Origin: Manihot esculenta
Taxonomy: Eukaryota > Streptophyta > Magnoliopsida > Malpighiales > Euphorbiaceae
Direction: 5' to 3'
DNA length: 64,000 bases
Assembly: GCF_001659605.2 (NCBI RefSeq)
Contig: NC_035176.2
Span: forward strand, 18,121,122 to 18,185,121
A model generated the notes under the pieces. The model had not been told where the DNA came from, did no database searches, and worked only from the letters and a program-made list of their open reading frames with translations. The translations under genes were made by a program, and so were the position numbers. Each line of letters starts with the position of its first letter. Positions within the stretch are counted from its first letter, which is position 1. Below are positions 1-11,741 of the stretch, piece after piece.

Positions 1-1063
1 GCCGAAGCCACTTTCGGCGGCCGAACCTGAGTTCTTCCCAGAAGGGCAGAACTCAGCTCCACATGCATTCAAGCCTCCCAAACCTTCCAAACACCCCAAA
101 ACAAGCACCAAACTTAACCAAAACATGCATAAACCTTAACCATGCACAAAGGAGCTTAACAACTAGATTAAACTCCAAAAACAACTTCAAAACATACATA
201 GATAGCTTATGACCCACATAGGCCAAAACCATCAAAACAACCCATAATCTCACATACTCTTTCCCACTCATGCATACACTCTCCCACAAGCATAAACTAG
301 CTTAAAACTTCTTCATAACATCACATAAACACACATTGGGCATAAAACCCACATAACTCCTAACATGCATATCTACCCATACTCAACCATTAAAACTTCA
401 TAGAACCTCATTAAAACACAAGGAAAGCAAGGATCTACACTTACCTCTTGAAGATCGAGGGCTGGTGCGACCCAAAGCTTAAGGTGTGGAGAATACAAGC
501 TCCAAAAGCTCCAAGCTCTCCAAACCTTGATCCAAGCTTTAAAACTCTTCAAAATAGCCATAAAACTCATGAAAACACGAAGGAGATGAAGAAAGAACAT
601 GAAAACGGCCAAGGGAGGACAAAAACTCACCTGAGCTCGAGAATGGGGAGAAAACTCGCCCATTTCCGATTTGAGGGCCTTTTATAGGCGGCCAGCTAAA
701 CCTCCTTCGGCGGCCTAACGTGCCCCCTAAACTCATGCATGTTCGGCGGCCAAACTTGACTTTCGGCGGCCGAACCTTGGCTCGTTCAAACAAGACTTTC
801 GGAGGCCAAAGGCGCTCCCGAAGCCTTTCCATGTTCGGCGGCCGAACTTCACTTTCGGCGGCCGAACCTGGCAAACGCCTCCTTGGTCTTTTCTTTTCAA
901 AACTCAATTCTTTTTCATTTAAAACCATGAAATCAGTAAAAACCTTTTAGAAAACACATTTTACCCCTCTAGAAACCTCTGGCATATTCAGAAATTCTAG
1001 ATTCCAACGGAGATTCCGCCGGAAGGTAGAGATTCCGATGCCGGAATCTAGCCGGGTATTACA
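1..1063 (-). mobile_element. Family A LTR, copy 1 (3' LTR, cut by window edge)
   Basis: This is the 5' part (U3 plus part of the transcribed region) of a Ty3/gypsy LTR read on the minus strand. It aligns base for base in length with 18244-19306 of LTR3. It ends in the inverted terminus ...GGGTATTACA (minus: TGTAATACCC), followed by a polypurine tract. A TATA box (minus TATAAAAG) lies at 679-686. TTCGG-N3-CCGAA inverted repeats flank the promoter. The remaining ~1.6 kb should lie left of the window. Confidence 0.9.
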
Positions 1064-1079
1064 TTCTACCCCCCTTTAA
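1064..1079 (-). other. Polypurine tract of family A copy 1
   Basis: On the minus strand this reads CTTAAAGGGGGTAGAA directly before the LTR start TGTAATACCC. This is the usual position and composition of the plus-strand primer of an LTR retrotransposon. Confidence 0.8.
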
Positions 1080-1260
1080 GAACATTCGTCCCCGAATGTT
1101 CCACAAACAAACAGGCATCTCAAAACATAGCATCAACATACATAACATGCAAGCAACAAGCAAGCAAAACTTAAAAACCTCTCTCCTAAAAGAGAGACAC
1201 AGGTACTGCTGGAGTAAAAACTCCCGGTTCTTCTAGGCACGCCTTTCCCAAAAGAAACAC

Positions 1261-2933
1261 CTTAACAGTACCCCAACCTTCTCCTGAACTCCACACGCTT
1301 CCACTGCGCTACTCTGATCCTTACTCTTCTCTTCATCTTCACTAACTGGCTCCTTCTCACTGTTAACCCAAAACTAACTCTAACTCTCACAGGTAGTACC
1401 CGGATTTCAGACCTATCTTGGAAAACAAACAGCTCCTACTAGCTGTCCCAATAGATCATCCATCCTGCATGGGAATACCTGCCCTTGGTAGTGACCTTGG
1501 TCAACTGCTTACAGTCGTTACAAAGTCTCAAGGATTCATCCTTCTTTTCCCACAACCACACTGGAACACTCCAGGGTGAGGTACTAGGTCGGATAAAACC
1601 CCTTGTCTACCAAGTCTCGCCCCTACTCTGACTACTACCTCCCTCTACAATTGGCACTGAGGCTGGTTCCCTGACCTGACTGCTAAACTTTCAACAAGAG
1701 CTCGAACCCTCTGCTAACCCCTTTTACGCACCCTACGAACCTGACAGGCTGACGACAAACCTCGAGGCATCCCTACTGTGTTCCCTCAGAAGACTACCTC
1801 TGACCCATCCTGTCCTCTGAACTTGACTACCTTGTCTCTACAGACCAAGATAGCACCACGAGCAGAAACCAATCCATCCCTCGATTGACGTCCAGACAGT
1901 CAAGTCTAGGACCTCAAAATCGAGTGGAAGGCATCTACCCTCAACTAACACAGAACTGGACCGGCAGACTGACTCTACCACAGATGGATCACACTCGGGT
2001 CCACTAACCCAAAGAGAACACTCTAGCCCAAAAGCTATCAACTCAGCCTCTTGACGGCTCCTAGAGCAACTCAAGAAAGAGAAAAACACTAGGGTTCACA
2101 AAAACACACACATCAGAACATTCAAAAGTGAGCGTACCTGACACCACCATGTTCGATGTGTCTGCCTCTTGTTGAGCTTGGATGAAGATCCGAGCTGAAG
2201 CTGACGGACCTTCTCCACGGAAACCTGAGGAATGAGGGGCTGACCCTCTTCCTCTGCCTCGACCACCAACCTGAAACATGGTTGGAGCTACTGGCTGAGC
2301 TATTCTACCTGGAGCTGCTGGCTGGGACGGAGCCAACCTGGGCGCAGTGGGACACTCACGTGCTATGTGCCCCTCCTGTCCGCACCTGTAACAAGCTGTA
2401 GTCCCTACCCGACAGACTCCTTTGTGCGGCCTTCCGCACCTCAAGCACCTTGAACTGCCTGAGCCAGAGCTCGAACCACCAAAACCCAAACTAGCCTTCA
2501 AACGATTCCACAACTTGCTCTTCTTTGACCTTCTCAGGCCTCTATTCCCCTTTTTAGTGGTGTTTCCCCACCTTTTATCTCTTGAGGCAGCTGTACTCAG
2601 AGTGGAGGGATCAATCCCCCCTGAACCTGAAATCCTAGAATCCTGAGTCTGAGCATCCTCCTGAGAATCTCCCATGCCTTCCTCTGGCACTCTGATTCCC
2701 AAACTGACATCCCTTCTCTGAACCTCCAACTCTACTTCCCTCATACTAGCTGACATCCTTCTTGGAGCCATTCCTTCTCTGCTTGCATCAAAAGACCTTC
2801 CAGGGTCCCTTGATGTTCCCCATCTGCTAACTCCCCACGACTGCGCTCTAGGCAGAGCAGGGGGAAAGGTATCCATACCTTCCCTCTCAGATGGAACTCC
2901 AGTCGATTCCACAGATCGACGAGCACCTCGCAT
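1261..2933 (-). pseudogene. Deleted gag-pol of non-autonomous family A, copy 1
   Basis: The gag ATG (MRGARRS...) is at 2933, matching the start MRGTRRS of element C. The frame then stays open for 291 codons down to about 2061. The N-terminal acidic region is followed directly by the basic linker and a zinc knuckle (CYRCGQEGHIAREC, a CX2CX4HX4C box). The whole capsid domain present in C (about residues 115-400) is missing. The protease active-site region has decayed: the position of the catalytic Asp reads Asn-Pro-Ser. Beyond it, DNA similar to C's protease end, the start of RT (about 1400-1650) and a stub of the integrase C-terminus (1261-1320) remain in broken frames. Most of RT, RNase H and integrase are deleted. 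It may still encode a small nucleic-acid-binding Gag-like protein, but no enzyme. Confidence 0.85.
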
Positions 2934-3230
2934 TCTGGCTCCTCTGAAGAACAACACACAAGCATACATGCATCATTAGCATCATCATACGGTTCAGGTG
3001 AAAACATATGAACCTGCAACATACATAGCATACATACATACATAGCATAACATTAATGCACATGCATAAAATCATGGCATTTCACATCATCATTCATAAA
3101 AGACAGGACTCTATATCCTATCCTAGTGGACATGATTCTACTCTTGATCTTTCTTATTGTGCTTGCCCTTCTATGACCTCTAAGCCAACCTCTTTCCGAT
3201 GTGCAACACACCGTACTCTCGAGGCCCAAA

Positions 3231-3242
3231 GCTCTGATACCA
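3231..3242 (-). other. Primer binding site (initiator tRNA-Met), family A copy 1
   Basis: The minus strand reads TGGTATCAGAGC, the standard plant complement to the 3' end of initiator tRNA-Met. It lies two bases from the LTR2 end at 3245. Confidence 0.92.
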
Positions 3243-5505
3243 ACTGTAACAGCCCGGAAACCGATACCCCTCTGTAACGGCCCGAACCGCCACCGGCGCT
3301 AGGATCCAGATCGGCTTAAGGCCGCCGGGACCTGTAGCAAGCCAACCATACCTCCTATCACCTGGTCAAATCCCATACATGATCAAAATTTTAACATACA
3401 AACTGAAACATATGATGTATAAATCGAGCTTGTCCTGTATGCAACATAACTGGAAACATAAAGAAACCCCCTTTTCTAGAGCCCTCAAAACTCTAGCCGG
3501 GTCAACATAACATACATCAAGCTGGGATACATCCAAAGAACTAGAACCTAACCTGTGCATGCATCAAACCACAAACATAAGACCTCCACTAGGGTCCTCA
3601 TCCGTTACCATAGCGTGGTACACAACACATGCCACAAGATTAGTTCAACACAACTCAACATCTAAAACATTACATACATCATGTATTGAACAGGGACTAA
3701 CCAAGTCTTAGGGCCAAGCACATTTCTAATCCATAAACATAACTCTTACAATACATAACATCTTACAAAAAGGATATCGAATCTTAATACATGTCCACAC
3801 TAAAAGCTTACTAATCTATTACATAACCATAACCTTTACCCTTGACGTCCTCCTGGACTACTTCTAACCTGCAAAACTGGGGTTAGGGGAGAGGGGTGAG
3901 CTAAAACGCCCAGTGAGTAGAAACAGAGAAAATAGTTCATTAATTACATGCTCTCATGAAATGCGTCAGAACACAAAGAAATCACATAACCTGGTCCGTC
4001 TCGGGGCTCATACAGATAAGTATTCCCCACGGATTGTTTTTGAGAGTTCCTTTTTGCTAGCATCCTTTACTCTCAAGGATCGGACATGACCTCAAAAATC
4101 CCTCTGTCGGTGCCCGGCTCCCCCAAAGGAGCTCACACAGGACTTTCACATACATGACAGGGTACCTAGTCCACAGAGAGCGCACAGGGACTTTCCTATA
4201 TGTACTTGTCCGGCTCTCAAAGGACCTACCCAAGACTCAATGACAGAAATGGGCTATTGAAGTCGCCTTGGTCCAAACCTCCTGAATCAACATCAAATAA
4301 TGCAATGCGCCATATTCGTGAACTAGTGCAATCAACCCTATTACATATAAACATGATGCATGAACATGCTTTAGGCATTTGATTTTGTATATAAAAGATT
4401 AAGTTTAGTTCTACTCACCTCTGGCAGACGCTGAACTGACTCTGCAACAGCTACCACTGATGGCCTCCTCGGTCCCTCGGGTCCGATCCTACACAGGTGG
4501 ACTCGAATGAGGTGCCAACACACTCTAAACAACTCATAAACAACTCCCCAAAAACCCTCTAAAACATCACATAAACATGCATAGAAAACAACCTTGAAAA
4601 GGCTGGACAGGGCACTTTCAGCGGCACCTTCGGCGGCCGAACCCTTCCTCCAGAGACGAAACTCGGGTACCTTCGGCGGCCGAAAGTCCCACTCCAGAGA
4701 CGAAAGTCAGGCATTTTCGGCGGCCGAATCCTTCCTTCGGCGGCCGAAAGTCTGCTTTCAAGCCAAAACTCAGCTTTCGGGGGCAAGGTTAGGCGGCCAA
4801 TCCATGCATCCAAAGGCAGCTTCGGCGGCCGAAGCCACTTTCGGCGGCCGAACCTGAGTTCTTCCCAGAAGGGCAGAACTCAGCTCCACATGCATTCAAG
4901 CCTTCCAAACCTTCCAAACACCCCAAAACAAGCACCAAACTTAACCAAAACATGCATAAACCTTAACCATGCACAAAGGAGCTTAACAACTAGATTAAAC
5001 TCCAAAAACAACTTCAAAACATACATAGATAGCTTATGACCCACATAGGCCAAAACCATCAAAACAACCCATAATCTCACATACTCTTTCCCACTCATGC
5101 ATACACTCTCCCACAAGCATAAACTAGCTTAAAACTTCTTCATAACATCACATAAACACACATTGGGCATAAAACCCACATAACTCCTAACATGCATATC
5201 TACCCATACTCAACCATTAAAACTTCATAGAACCTCATTAAAACACAAGGAAAGCAAGGATCTACACTTACCTCTTGAAGATCGAGGGCTGGTGCGACCC
5301 AAAGCTTAAGGTGTGGAGAATCCAAGCTCCAAAAGCTCCAAGCTCTCCAAACCTTGATCCAAGCTTTAAAACTCTTCAAAATAGCCATAAAACTCATGAA
5401 AACACGAAGGAGATGAAGAAAGAACATGAAAACGGCCAAGGGAGGACAAAAACTCACCTAAGCTCGAGAATGGGGAGAAAACTCGCCCATTTCCGATTTG
5501 AGGGC

Positions 5506-5513
5506 CTTTTATA
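5506..5513 (-). promoter_or_regulatory. TATA box of family A LTR2
   Basis: The minus strand reads TATAAAAG. Element B has inserted 8-12 bp upstream of it on the minus strand, so this core promoter is now separated from its own U3 (14103-14467) by 8.6 kb. Confidence 0.7.
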
Positions 5514-5520
5514 GGCGGCC

Positions 5521-5525
5521 AGCTA
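5521..5525. repeat. Target-site duplication of element B, left copy
   Basis: AGCTA immediately precedes the B terminus. The second copy is at 14098-14102. In the intact LTR1 and LTR3 the motif occurs once. Confidence 0.95.
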
Positions 5526-7881
5526 TGTAATGACCCGGAAACCGGTACCCCTTAGGAACGGTCCGAACCATCACTGGCACTAGGATCCAGATCGGCTTAA
5601 GGCCGCCGGGACCCGTAGTCAGCCAACTATACTCTCTGTGTACCTGATAAATCCCATACAAGATACTAAATAACTCAACAATCCTGTAAAACTCTGTAGG
5701 CTTAACTACTGCTACTCAGATATATCAATCTGAAATGACCCTCAGGGCCTGTACCAGGGACTACTATCTGCTGTGGTCCAGGGATTAACACAATCTGTAA
5801 CACATCCCACTGGTATCTCATCGAAGCCATACATTAAGCCTAACTCACACATTTCTCATCAAGAAACGTAAAACAGGATTGTGTACAAGGGATGACTCAT
5901 ACATCACACTATAGCAGTGACACTAAGGGAAAGCATCAGTCTATCCTGTATCTGACAGTATATATCGACATATTACATTACAACTATTCTTTAAATTAAA
6001 TCATGTCCACTATACTAGTACAACATTCAGTCATGCATAACTGTCCTCTGTACTCTTGCTGACTTTAACTTCCCATAGGAATCACAGAACCTGCAAAACT
6101 GGGGTCAAGGGAGTGGGATGAGCTCTAGAGCCCAGTGAGGAGGAACAGTAAAACAGTTCATTAATTACATGTGCACATGAAATGCATCACATCACAAACA
6201 TATCATCTCAAGGATGAATTTGTCACCAATAACCCTTAACTACATGTGATAATAATGCCAACTGTGCCAAGGAGACTATGTCATCACCTGGTCTACACTT
6301 ATCGCTCTGATATCATAACATGACCAACTGTGCCAAGGAGACGAGGTCTCACCTGGTCTACACTTAACTCTGATTTGACAGCCCAGCTGTCTCACTCATA
6401 GTACCAGGAGCGACCTGGACTATCCAGGGGCGACCTGGTATGGCTATCTCATGCCATATATCTGTATCTGCTCTCTGTCAAGGGCTAAGGATCATCCAAC
6501 ATTCATCCACATAAACAACAACGTATATGCAATGCATCATCGTCGTGAAGTCTAATGCAATACAACCTAATACATAACATGGCAGGTTATGATGCATGGA
6601 TCATGCTAGAATCGTGTCATTTCTCAAGATAAAATATTTCGTTTAGTTCCACTCACCTCTGCTCCTCTGGCAGATACTGTACTGACTCTGATATCTCTAA
6701 CTCTGATGACCTCCTCGAACTCTCGGGTCCAATCCTACACAAATGGACGCGAATGAGGTGTCACACATACTTTGAATAACTCTTAAACAATTCCCCATAA
6801 ACCCCTCTAAACCTCTGCAAATAATCACATAACTCATGCAAAAGAAGGCTGGACAGAACACATTCGGCAGCAGGTTCGGCGGCCGAATGTCCTCTCCAGA
6901 GCCGAAACTCATGCATGTTCGGCGGCACCTTCGGCGGCCGAATGTGCATGACAGATCCGAAAGTCCATTCTTTCGGAGGCAACCTTAGGCAGCCGAAACT
7001 ACCTCCACAAGAGGTTCGGCAGCCGAATCTTCACTTCGGCGGCCGAAGCTGGGTTCTCCAGCAGGCAGAACCTTGCTTCCTCTCATGCACAACTTCTCCA
7101 ACACACGCTAATATGCATAACTCAGCGTCTTAACTCACATATACTCTGGTATATGCACAAAGGGGTCCCAAACTACCTATTAACCCCAACAAAACAACTA
7201 ACACAACACATAATCATGCTTTCACCATTAAAACATCAAAACTAAACTCTAAAACCTAAACATGCAATTCTACCCTTAACCTCTTGAAAAGCTGTTAAAA
7301 ACCATTAACAACAAGTTCAAAGCTTCCCTTACCGGTGGACAACAGAAGCTAAACAATCTGAACTCACAGCTATGCACCAACACCTCTTCTTCTTCCCTAA
7401 CCCACCAAAGCTCTCCCTTTTTGTCTCAAAGACGTTCAACACATTAGACACAACCAACCCTCTGCATAAGCTGATAAACGCTTGCAGATGAGTCATGGGA
7501 GACGTGGCCTCATCTCCAGCCATGATCTGGCGGCAACACCTGTCCAAATCCCTGGCTGAGGAGTGCACAATAGCTGGCTGACCAGCTCAGCTTCGGCTGC
7601 CGAATCGCATGCAAAACCATGCAACATTCGGGGGCCGAACATGAACTTCGGGGGCCGAACATTGGGCACTTTCGGCGGCCGAACTTACCATTCGGGGGCC
7701 GAACATGACAGAAACTCCTTAGGCCACTTCTCCTCAAAACTTAACTCTTTTCTGAATCAAACCGTTGAACCACTTAAAAACCTTTTAGAAAACCTTCACT
7801 CTTACCCTTCTAGAACTTCTGACATTCCGGAATTCCACCGGATGGTAAGAATTCTGATGCCTGAACTAGCCGGGTATTACA
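5526..7881 (-). repeat. Element B 3' LTR
   Basis: A 2356-bp LTR, TGTAATGACCCGG...GGGTATTACA on the plus strand. It contains a two-unit direct repeat (about 6258-6301 and 6323-6367, sharing CCAACTGTGCCAAGGAGAC) and clusters of TTCGG-N3-CCGAA inverted repeats at about 6868-7040 and 7590-7710. ORFs across these clusters are by-products of the motif. Confidence 0.93.
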
Positions 7882-7895
7882 TTCTTCCCCCCTTA
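7882..7895 (-). other. Polypurine tract of element B
   Basis: The minus strand reads AAGGGGGGAAGAA next to the LTR start. It is preceded on the minus strand by GAACATTCGAGGCCGAATG, the B counterpart of the GAACATTCGGGGACGAATG found before the polypurine tract in families A and C. Confidence 0.78.
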
Positions 7896-8159
7896 TAAAA
7901 CATTCGGCCTCGAATGTTCAAAAACCAAACAGATAAACATATAAAGCCTACCACTTCTCTCGAAAGAGAGAATTCCTGAATCTCTATTTTCCTGAGTTGA
8001 GTCCATACTGCAAAAATCTACAGCTTTCGCTGCGCTATGCTGATCCTTATTCCTTTTTCTCTTTATCTTTTCTTACCCAACCTCTTTTCTAACCTTTACT
8101 TCCCAACTCTTAACTGGTAGCATTCAAAACTGTGATCACACCAAAACATAAACAACTTT

Positions 8160-9090
8160 TATCAGAGCAGCTACACGATCATCAATCCTAACAAGGACAA
8201 CTTGGTACTTACTTACCAACTTGCACTCACTGATCTATTAACCTATCAGAGCAAAACCTTAAGGATTCATCGTTCGTTTCCCACACCAACTTGTGCATAT
8301 ACGAGGGTGAGGTACTAAGTCAGATAAAACCCTTAACTACCAAGCCACTTTTCCACTATCCTGACTATTCTTAGCTTTCTCTCTGCAGGTGCCATTCTGT
8401 AGAGGAAAGAGAGGAAGCAATGGTTCCGCGTCCAGATACCATTCTCATTCCAATCCTACCTCCCTGACAGATGGTAAACCTGACAGCCTACCTGGGAAAC
8501 ATCTAGTACTCACTAGAAAAGGGCACTGAGGCTGATTCCCTGTCCTGACAAACTTGCTCACAAGAGCTAAGAGAACCCGCTGACAACCTTTCCTGTATAA
8601 CGATGAGCCTGTAGGACTGATATCAACTGCTAGGCACCTATACTCTGTCCCCCTAAAGGACTGCCTGACCCATCCAATTGCCCCACCTTGTCTCTATGGA
8701 CACAGGTAGTACCATGAGTAATGCATCAATCCGCCCTAGAAGGACATCATACAGTCACCTCTAGAACCATAAGGTCAGCTGGATTGCATCTACTCACCAC
8801 AAACTCTGAACTGAACTGACTGACTCTACCTCAGATGGATCACACTCAGGTCCATTGACCCAAGAAAACCACTCTAAGCCCAGCAGTCACCAAACCCATG
8901 CTATCATCGGCTCACTAAGCAACAAGAAAAGCGAAGACACTGGGGTTCAAAATAACTAGCATACACATCTTAATACGTTCCCGTGAACGCCCTTGACGTC
9001 ACTGTGTGTGATGTAACAGCCTCTTACTGAGTCAGGGTGAAGATCCAAGCTAAAGCAAATGGAACTTCTCTCGGGACTTCGTGATTCTAA
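8160..9090 (-). pseudogene. Element B: second decayed copy of gag end, protease and RT start
   Basis: Reading the minus strand from 9090, the order is remnants like C's gag C-terminus, protease region (segments matching the [15 protein letters not shown] stretch of C), inter-domain spacer and beginning of RT, all without an open frame. The same module, in its own decayed version, occurs at 9480-10055. B therefore has an internal tandem duplication. After this copy the sequence jumps to a short integrase C-terminal stub (about 8010-8045) and the polypurine tract. Confidence 0.6.
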
Positions 9091-9479
9091 TGCAACCACC
9101 CTATCCCAGAGTAAACTGAAAACTCCTCTTGACCTTACCCTTAGTCTTATTCTTTCCTTTTTCGCTATTTCATTCTAGTTTGCGTATTCTTTTTCTTTCT
9201 TTTGTTTTGTTACTCTGATCTATGACACTTTTCTCGTACGCTCATTCTTGTCTTACTCTGTTCTTTGACTTATTTCTTATCTTTGAGGGCTGCACTCGGA
9301 GAGGAGAGAGCACTCTCCCTATAACTGGATAGCAAGCATCTACTAGCACCACTCTCGAATATCTTTCCTGGTTCACTATCTCGCTATTACTCATTTGGCT
9401 TTTCCTCTCTCGCACTCTGGTAGTGCAATCGTTACCATGCGTCGTTCTCACTCTCTACGTTTAGCGGGTGGTACACCTG

Positions 9480-10055
9480 ATGACTTGTCTGGGTCCTATC
9501 GACAACTTTTCTCTGGCTGTGGACACTACAACTGTTCCCCTTCTAATCTGACTACCTACGCTGTTCTCTGACACAAGCAAGAAACCTGCGATAACCTTTC
9601 CTAAACAGCGTAAGAGCCTCTAGGGCTGATAGCACACTTCTAGGCATCACTACTTTGTCCCCTCACACACTACCTGTGATCCATCCATCCTGGTCTCAAA
9701 GCCTGACTACTCTGCCTCTGCTATCTAAGGCAGTACGATGAGTAGCTAGCCCATCCACCCCTAGAATGACATCAAGCAGTCACTCTAGAACCACTAGGTC
9801 AGCTGGAAGGCACCTACTCATAATGTGCACTCAATTCTATTGGCAGACTAACTCTGCCACTGACGGATCACACTTGAGTCTATTGACCCAAAGAGGACAT
9901 TCTAATCCCAGAAGTTATCAAACCCATACTCTCGACGGCTCTCATGGCCCTAAGGAAAGCGAAACATCGAAGTTGCTATGAACAAACACATCAAAACATA
10001 TGGAAGTGAAAAGTACCTGTCACCGCCATGTCCGATGTGTCAGTCTCCTGCTGCG
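9480..10055 (-). pseudogene. Element B: first decayed copy of protease region
   Basis: This continues from gag on the minus strand. Alignment by eye to C shows the stretch after the protease active site (about 9740-9960) and the following spacer up to a counterpart of C's region before RT. There is no continuous frame and no catalytic Asp motif. The stretch 9091-9479 between the two copies has no recognisable coding content. Confidence 0.6.
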
Positions 10056-11365
10056 TCAAAGCGAAGATCCGTGCTGGCACTGATGGACCTTCACCTGGGA
10101 ACCTGTGGAAGAAGGAGTGATCCCGCTCCTTCTGCCTCTGTCCTGCACCATGGCTAGAGCTTCTGGCTGAGCTACTCTGTCTGAGACTGTCTGCTGGGAC
10201 TGTGTTAGCAAAGTGGCGATGAAACACTCACGTGCTATGTGCCCCTCTTGTCCGCACCTGAAACATGCTGTTGTCCCTACTAGACAGACTCCCTTGTGCG
10301 GCCTACCGCACTTCGGACATTTAGAGCTATGCAAACCAGAACTTGATCCCTCACGACAACCCATGCCTAACTGTACCCTATTCCAGAACTCTCTTTTCTT
10401 TGACCCTTTCAGGCCTCTCACTTTCTTTTTATTCGTTGCAGCAGCCTTACCCAAAGGGAAACGATCACTATTCTCTGGGTCCTTTTCTACACTCATGTTT
10501 TCTGTCTGCCCTGGCTGCTCACAGTCACTCTCTTTATGCTCCCTTGAGCTATCTGGACAAGCCCATCCTACAAACTCTATAGCAAATTGTTCCCAGGATA
10601 AGCTTTCTACCCTCGGGTACACATACTGGTTGAACCATGCCCTTGTCTTTTCACATTTCACTGTGACCCCTGCCATCTGGATGGCTCTACTCTCACTGAC
10701 GCCCAACTCATCAGTTATCATCTTGACCATTCTAAGATACTCCAAAGGGTCCTCACCTGTCTCAAATTGGGGAACATCTAACCTCAAATAATCTGTCAGC
10801 TTGAACTAAGCTTAGATGTTTGGATAACTGGGGCTACTGGTTCTACTGGTGGTGGAGGGGGTGCAACTTGCCCTGGGTTAGGGTTTACTGACCTTGGGTA
10901 ACAAAAGAAGGGTGGAAACATGGTATACTGTGGATATGATGGTGGATATGGCGGATAAAAGGGAGGATAGGGCATAAAAGTGGGATATGGGTGATATCTA
11001 GGCACCTCTGATGTACCTCGCATCAGGTACTCTGTCCCCCACTGGTAGGGTGGATACTGAGGTGGAACAAACCTCGAGGCCTGAGTGCCTCCTTGGGACT
11101 CACCCATATCTCCTCCTAATCCGCTCATACCAAAGCCGCCCTCTCTACTCTGGTCATCCTTCTCTCTTTCTCTCATAAGCCCTGACATACCACTCTGGAC
11201 AATTCCCCTTCTACTCTCCTCAATAGACCTTCTAGGGTCCCTTGATGTACCTGCTCTACTTAAGCTATCTGCTGTTGCCCTTTGCAGAATAGGGAGATGG
11301 ACATCCATGTCCTCATTCTCCGGCGGAGCTCCAATCAATCTTGCAGATCGACGAGTTCCTCTCAT
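10056..11365 (-). pseudogene. Element B gag, frameshifted
   Basis: The start ATG at 11365 gives MRGTRRSAR..., collinear with C. The first frame covers the acidic N-terminus and a Pro/Tyr-rich spacer and stops at 10796. A one-base frame change there leads into the capsid-like domain (LTDYLRLDVPQFETGEDP..., aligning with [18 protein letters not shown] in C). The C-terminal half of the capsid is deleted after MSVEKDPEN. The basic linker and zinc knuckle [14 protein letters not shown] follow. No complete Gag can be made from this copy without frameshifting. Confidence 0.85.
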
Positions 11366-11726
11366 CCTGCCTCTGTAAGCACAACAGCACACAAAAATAT
11401 CATCAAATGATCCATGTGAGAACACATGAATCCTCAGCACATATCAAACATATTCCTAGCACATGTAGCTCATCATGGCATTTCACATCATCATGCAAAA
11501 CAGGACTCCACATCCTATCCTAGTGGACATGCGTTTACCTATTGTGCTTTCCCTCCTATACAAGACTACACCTCTTCCCGATGTGGGAATCTAATCCTTG
11601 AGCATCTTTGCTCAACACACCGTACTCAAAAGATCTAAAATTCTAACATCTTAACCTCTTTCCGATGTGAGATATCTCTGATCTCTGAGTATACTGACTC
11701 AGCACATCGTACTCTAGAGGCCCTAT

Positions 11727-11738
11727 GCTCTGATACCA
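11727..11738 (-). other. Primer binding site of element B
   Basis: The minus strand reads TGGTATCAGAGC, three bases from the 5' LTR end at 11742. It is the initiator tRNA-Met type, as in families A and C. Confidence 0.92.
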
Positions 11739-11741
11739 ATC

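Larger units (their letters stand above)
1064..3244 (-). mobile_element. Family A internal region, copy 1
   Basis: A 2181-bp internal domain lies between two LTRs on the minus strand. It has a primer binding site at the right end (3231-3242) and a polypurine tract at the left end (1064-1079). It matches 14468-16648 at the same length, with about five substitutions seen by eye. It is far too short for an autonomous gypsy element (~5.3 kb internal in element C) and carries only remnants of gag, protease, RT and integrase. Confidence 0.9.
3245..5525 (-). mobile_element. Family A LTR, copy 2, promoter-distal part (interrupted)
   Basis: This is the transcribed part (R/U5 side) of the shared middle LTR of the array on the minus strand. 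It starts TGTAACAGCCCGG at the primer-site side and runs to the insertion point of element B at 5525. It continues at 14103. Rejoined length is 2646 bp against 2658 bp for LTR3; the 12-bp difference is one extra GC-rich unit (ACCTTCGGCGGC) in LTR3. About a dozen substitutions separate the two copies by eye. Confidence 0.9.

Noticed and set aside
2422..2646. Plus-strand ORF opposite the family A gag (also 15826-16050, 10213-10791)
   Set aside because: It is an antisense shadow of the gag zinc-knuckle region.
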